The notes below the pieces were generated by a model. It was not told where the DNA came from and did no database searches. It saw only the letters and a list, made by a program, of their open reading frames with translations. From Cercis canadensis (lineage: Eukaryota; Streptophyta; Magnoliopsida; Fabales; Fabaceae), in NCBI GenBank assembly GCA_003255065.1, contig QAOA01001448.1:886825-950824 (forward strand): a stretch of 64,000 bases of DNA, in the 5' to 3' direction. A program made the position numbers and the translations under genes. Shown piece by piece: positions 59,035 to 64,000 of this stretch (its first letter is position 1; every line of letters begins with the position of its first letter).

Positions 59035-61801
59035 ATGGCCGCCTCATCTTCCTCTTTGTCATCCCACTCTTCCTCCTCCTCCTCCTCCTCCTCCGACTCT
59101 TCTTCTCACCGTCGTAGGCGTCATCACCGTAGTCACCGAGACCGAGATAAGGAAGCCCTAAAGATCCGAAAGAAGACCAAATCCCACTTCAAACGACGTC
59201 GCAGACATCACCACTCTTCTGATTCATATTCTTCATCCTCCATCTCCGATTACTCCAGGTTCGTCATGCTAATTCCCAATTTACTATTCTCTATCATGAT
59301 AGCTCTTCCAATTGACCGTTGCAAACCTCGCCTCTTACTTTCTTTAGTTGTTTCATGTTTCCTAAATTCTCTCACTAGTTGTTTTTCTTCGTTCGGTTTC
59401 CTATGAATCTGGTTATAAGGAAACAAAAATTAAAAGTAAAAAAAGAGAAAGGAAAAAAGAAAGGAGACGGAAACAAAACTGAGGCTAGGTTTTCATAGGA
59501 CTAGTCTCTTACTATCTTCATTGTTTGAACCATGAAAACCATTCATGGATAGTAGCCTGTACCAGCGCTTTTTCCTAATTATTTATTCAATTATTGTGTT
59601 CTGTTTCTGTATTTGTTGTTAGATTTTGTGACAAAATCCTAAGACCTGTGTACTGAATTTATTTTACTTTGTTCGCACGGATTAAATGTATGAGATATTT
59701 TATGTAATTAATAAAGTTCAGAATTCTTTTACATTGTTCTGACTTAACTATGTCTTACAGGGATGTAAGTGTTTGTTTGAATATGTCATATCTTAACTGC
59801 AAGGGCAGAACACTTTTGTGGAACTTGGTAACAAGACTTGGGCGTGTATAACAGCAGATTCATATTAGTATTGTGTGAGAATGGCATGAAACATTAGATG
59901 CCTCTTGGGAGACATAACGTGGTTCTAGTCCATATTTTAGGAAATAAACACTGCCTTGGTAGAAATGGTTTGCCTGAGTGGTTGCAGACATGATTTCCAG
60001 CCATTCTCAAGGAAATACAGACCTTTTCTTTTTGGCGTTTGTTTTTTGTGCCTTGGGGGTTGGGGAGGAGGAGGAGGNNNNNNNNNNNNNNNNNNNNNNN
60101 NNNNNNNNNNNNNNNGGGGGGGGGGGAGGGTGTGTGTTGGGAAGGATTAGTTGATTGGAGTGCTTGTGGTCGGAATAGTATTAAAGTCTTTTGTTCATTC
60201 CCCCCTGCCCACCCCAAAGAGAAAAATGAAGGTTAAGGCTAGGGTCCTTCTTATTTGGGACCCAATAGTGTCATTGTGCTGAGCTTTTGTTTTTGCAGAT
60301 GTGGTATTGGGTTGGGGAGGTTCTGTGATCTAACTTTTTTGTTCAGATGTTATTTATCCTTTATGTCAGTGTCTGCTACATTTTGAAGACAGTTTCTGAT
60401 TATGGACTAAAGAATAAAATACCTTTTTTAGATGTTTTGGTCTTTGCTAACATAAAGGAAGTGTAAAGGTTTTGTGAATAGCCAAGTTTTTTTTTTTTTG
60501 GTTGAACATTTTACAAACTTTATTAGAAGAGAAGTTGATTAATTTGCTTCCTAATACCTTGTTTTATTTGTTAAACTACTGCAGATGTGAGGGTTCTTCT
60601 GAGAGTGAGCATGATACATCTCATCGTTCAAAAAGGCACAAAAGGAATGAGAGATCAAAGAAGGTGACATGTTGTTGGAACTTCTCTCTCTATCTTCTTT
60701 GTTGTTGTTTACAACCTCATTGTACACGTACTCACTTTTTCCCCTGCAGAATAAGGAAAAAGATCGAAGCAAAAGCCATCGCCATAAACGGCAGAAGCAT
60801 AAAGTGAAAGAGGTAGGTCACTTTTTTTATGATGTTTTCATGTTTTCCATAGGCTTATTTACTAAATTATATGATAATTTTCATATTTAAAGTCTCTTAT
60901 ATTATTAGTATCTTTGAAATATTTACTATGTCAGAAACATCACTCCATTTGAATCACTAGCATTTTCACAAACTCAGCTGAAAATCATCCGGCCTAAAAC
61001 TAATTGCTTTAGGTTTGCTGCAAGGATTCTTATTAGGAACTATCTGAGATTTGTCAAGTTAATGCTCTTTTTAAATTCTCAATTTTCATTCTGTGCTTTC
61101 CAAATTATCCTTCCTTAAGTTATCACTTATTCCTGTGTCATTCCAACTTCCAAGTATCTTCTCTGACAAAATATCAATTTAGCTTCACTGCTTCTAAACA
61201 AAATGACTAGGAAAAACAAAATTATTGATTTTGCTAAGATCTTAATGTCAAATGCATGTTATACATTATGTCCGAGATGCTTATGATACTTTCTACCGAT
61301 TTTGTGGTTTGGCTCTTTGAAATTGGAGCTGGGGTCTGTGACATGTTGTTGGGCGCTTGATTGGCTTGCCTGGATGTTGTTTCACGATCGGGTTTGTCAT
61401 GGCAATGGGAGCCTTATATAGAAGCAGCAGGATGAGAGGAGCAGTAGCCCTGTGCAGCTTTCCAAGGTTTTTATTGCAACCTGGCTCAAAAATTTATTGC
61501 CAATGCAAACCTCCTCTAATTCATAATTATCCTAAATTTTGTGTATTTGATACAGTTTTTAGGGCGTGACAAAGATGATGGTGTCCGTCGCAGTGCTGTG
61601 TCCGGCAAGAAGGTACAACCGCCTCTTCAATAGCCGTAAATAGTCTTCTTTTTTGTCTAGTCACAGGTAATTCTGATCTTGAATATGCTGTCTTCTGTTT
61701 CTTTGTAGATTCTTTTGAAACTTGAAAAAACAAAGGAAGATAAGTTGGCAGAAAGCAAGAGAAATGAACTGCTGAACTTTTTAAATGCTAGTTTTGATTA
61801 A
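59035..61801 (+). CDS. SCI1-like protein (style cell-cycle inhibitor 1 family)
   Basis: Exons 59035-59258, 60585-60663, 60750-60812, 61431-61466, 61556-61612 and 61709-61801 give 183 residues. The N-terminus is a serine run from TCC repeats (MAASSSSLSSHSSSSSSSSS), followed by Arg/His/Lys-rich stretches (HRRRRHHRSHRDRDKE, KRHKRNERSKK, DRSKSHRHKRQKHKVKE) that look like nuclear/nucleolar targeting or RNA-associated sequence. The C-terminus, SSSPVQLSKFLGRDKDDG then VRRSAVSGKKILLKL and AESKRNELLNFLNASFD, is the conserved signature of tobacco SCI1, a nuclear inhibitor of cell proliferation in stigma and style. Exon 4 is only 36 bp and has tandem CAG acceptors (GCAGCAG|GAT), so one-residue variants are possible. 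Intron 1 contains an assembly gap. Confidence 0.9.
60078..60115. other. Assembly gap (38 N) in intron 1 of the SCI1-like gene
   Basis: A run of N is flanked by GGA repeats and a poly-G run, a typical sequencing failure at a G-rich stretch. It lies in intron 1 of the SCI1-like gene, so it does not affect the coding sequence. Confidence 0.99.
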
Positions 61802-62646
61802 CATCGTGAAGGTAAGGATTTTAGGGATTCAACAAAGTGAGCGAGGGACCAACATTACTTGGGCTCCTAGATTATTTGACTTTTTTATTATAAAAACCAA
61901 GTAAATTATCATGGAAATCGCATTTTATGTACCATTCATGCTTTTGACTTGGAGGGTTTCTGGAATAAACTTTGGATGAGGATTTGTTTAGGGGGCGGCT
62001 GTGCGACATGTAGTCTTTATATTGTCTGATAATCCCTTTTGATCCTGCCATTGAGTTAAGAGAGTCTACGAAGCTGTTCTATGCCCTGTACGACAATTGT
62101 TAAGAACTTCGTCCGCTACACGTCTTCATGTAAATTCACCTGTTAAAAAGTGTTTATCCAATGCCTCTTAATTCTGGCAAATAATAATAGCGATGATTAA
62201 GAAAAACCATGTAAACTTAATGAAACAGTTATAGTTAGTGCCAAGTAGCAGCTGAATCTATTATGCCTAATTCCCTTTCTGACCGAATTTTTCAAATTTT
62301 TTTTTTTTTTTGCCGTTTCTGTTTTTACCTGAACGCTCGGCATCCCTTAGTGAATAATGACCTTCTGATTCGATTTTCAATTTTAAAATTTAACTTAGAA
62401 GCGTTGCTAGGGGGCCGTGACAAAATTTGGATGAAGTCTAGAAATTAAATGCGCTTTTTATCTAATAGTTAAAAGGCTGATGCATACAGTCTCTGGCTCT
62501 CAGCGTTATTTTGGTAAAAGTCTGAGGCATAAGATTTTCGTTTTGGACTTATCCTCGGGTAGAGAACGAAGTAATGCCCAGTTTCTATGTTGATAAAATT
62601 CCTTATATATGGTTAGGTTTGTCAATACTCAAATGTAATATTAGCG
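61802..62646. other. 3' flank of the SCI1-like gene
   Basis: This is the probable 3' untranslated region and spacer. No exon is supported. Confidence 0.45.
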
Positions 62647-62656
62647 TCATTACGTG

Positions 62657-63875
62657 GAGTCATTCTTTTGAATAATGTAGATTTGTACAATATTTACACA
62701 TTTATCGCACATTTGAAACAATTTTTTTAACTACGGCATTTTTTTGTTTTGTTGAGTGTCGCATTTTGGACTGCAATTAGAGTGTCAAATTTTTGTTGGT
62801 ACTCATGTGGAGTACTGCATTTTTGGAAATGTTTTTTTTTATTATTATTATTTATAAAGAGTGTCCTATTTTTACTAAGTGGGAGTCGAATTTTGGGGTT
62901 AGAAAACATGTAGAGTGTGGCAGTGCGGCACTCCACATGTTCTCCAAGCCAAAATTCGACCCCCCATGTGCTATTTGTGAACTCAATTCGACTCCAAGTG
63001 CTAGATGGCGCACGGTCAAGGGTTGAATGGCAGTGGCTCGGTTCCATGAATTGCAGTCCCATTTTCCTCATAAAACAAAATTATTCCTCTCAATAATCAA
63101 AAGAAAGGGCAATAGCAAACAAGAAAGTTATTTCCTCTATTTTTATCAGAAAAATGTTTTTTAATTAATACTTTGATTGTCCTTCAAAAAAAATTTGAGT
63201 GTTGAATTGTTCACTCTTGTTTTATTGTCTCTATTTTTTTTCCTCAACAATTTATGATTAAAAAAAAGAAAAAAGCCAATTAGCTACCTACAATGAGATC
63301 AATCATAGAATTAAAATTAAAATTGGTTAATGCGATAACTAATCTAATTGCTTTCCAAGAATAATTGAAAGGTATGATTTATAAAATTCTGTGAAAAAGA
63401 ATTAGACACCGTACTTTTATCAGTAGAATAGTTTTCTTTTTTTTTCGAAGTGAAGACAAGTAGTAATTTAAATTTGCTTACTCATGTAATAAAGAAGGAA
63501 GGTAAGTTGATATGAAAAGGAAATCGAACAGAGGGGGAACTATGTTCAAATTTATTCCAATCAACCAGATAATGAGCTGAGCTGGTAGCACATGGGGAGT
63601 CGAATTTAGGGTCATATGTTCTCCAACCCTAAAATTTGACTCCCATTTTGTAAAAATGCGACACTCTTCATAAAATGTTATAAAAAAAAAATATTTCAAA
63701 AAATGCAGCACTCTACATGAGCTCTAATAGAAATTCGACACTTTACTTGCAGTTCAAAATGCGATGCTCAACAGAAAAAATAAAAATAAAAATTGTTGTA
63801 ATTAAGGAAATTGTTTCAAATGTATGGTAAATGTGTAAATATTTTACAAATTTGCATTATTCAGAAGAATGACTC
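62657..63875. mobile_element. Mutator-like MITE, family A copy 2
   Basis: The 1219-bp element starts GAGTCATTCTTTTGAATAAT and ends with the inverted GCATTATTCAGAAGAATGAC plus TC. It is flanked on both sides by the direct repeat TCATTACGTG (62647-62656 and 63876-63885). Subterminal blocks include AGTGTCGCATTTTGGAC and GTCGAATTT-type repeats in both orientations. No transposase ORF is visible. Its ends share about 30 bp of similarity with the element at 49559-50352, so both belong to one non-autonomous family. The last 115 bp of the window show no feature. Confidence 0.85.
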
Positions 63876-64000
63876 TCATTACGTGTGTAATGTAGATCTA
63901 TCTTAGATGAATGAGGCATTCCTTTACCGTGATGAGGTCTCCAATTTTTTTCGGTTTGGTGGAGACTGGAGAGGAGGGAGCAATATGCATACATAATCCC

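Overview
The window is nuclear DNA from a dicot plant. The genes are split by short AT-rich introns with GT-AG (and a few GC-AG) borders, intergenic DNA is AT-rich, several protein families are plant-specific (pectinesterase with inhibitor domain, PP2-B F-box, SCI1, DUF1399/GRDP), and miniature inverted-repeat transposons are common. The protein sequences fit a woody rosid such as Citrus, but that is an impression and I could not check it. Runs of N and isolated n bases show it is a draft assembly.

Left part (1-25600, genes all on the minus strand). After about 4 kb with no gene comes a three-exon TEN1 gene (telomere CST complex). A transposon-rich stretch follows, with a foldback element and a Pack-MULE-like element carrying the first exon of a 3'-5' exonuclease gene. 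Next are a complete 20-exon phospholipase D zeta gene, a plastid-targeted TPR-like protein gene and a bHLH52/53-type transcription factor gene. Between the last two lies a long palindrome into which a Mutator-like MITE has inserted (9-bp target duplication). Upstream of the bHLH gene sits a second copy of the TPR gene's promoter and first codons.

Middle part (27000-43100, plus strand). Two tandem F-box/PP2-B genes with the same exon plan are followed by a telo-box/site II promoter that precedes no clear ORF and may serve a non-coding RNA. Then come a DUF1399 (GRDP-type) gene of 8 exons and an FBL3-type F-box/LRR gene of 7 exons.

Right part (44400-64000, plus strand). Four tandem pectinesterase genes share one phase-1 intron position. 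The first lacks the basic processing motif between inhibitor and enzyme domains. The second and third are close paralogues. The fourth has an N-terminal membrane anchor and a C-terminal tail of about 123 residues in which nearly every second residue is serine. That tail and the 3' flank are repeated just downstream across a single n. The last gene encodes an SCI1-like Ser/Arg/His/Lys-rich nuclear protein. Two related Mutator-like MITEs (49559-50352 and 62657-63875) carry 9- and 10-bp target duplications.

Exon borders were read by eye from splice sites and reading phase. Every multi-exon model given closes in frame. I found no new defence, phage or secondary-metabolism system. The most unusual items are the serine-alternating pectinesterase tail, the nested palindrome, the Pack-MULE, the duplicated TPR promoter next to the bHLH gene, and the telo-box unit without an ORF.
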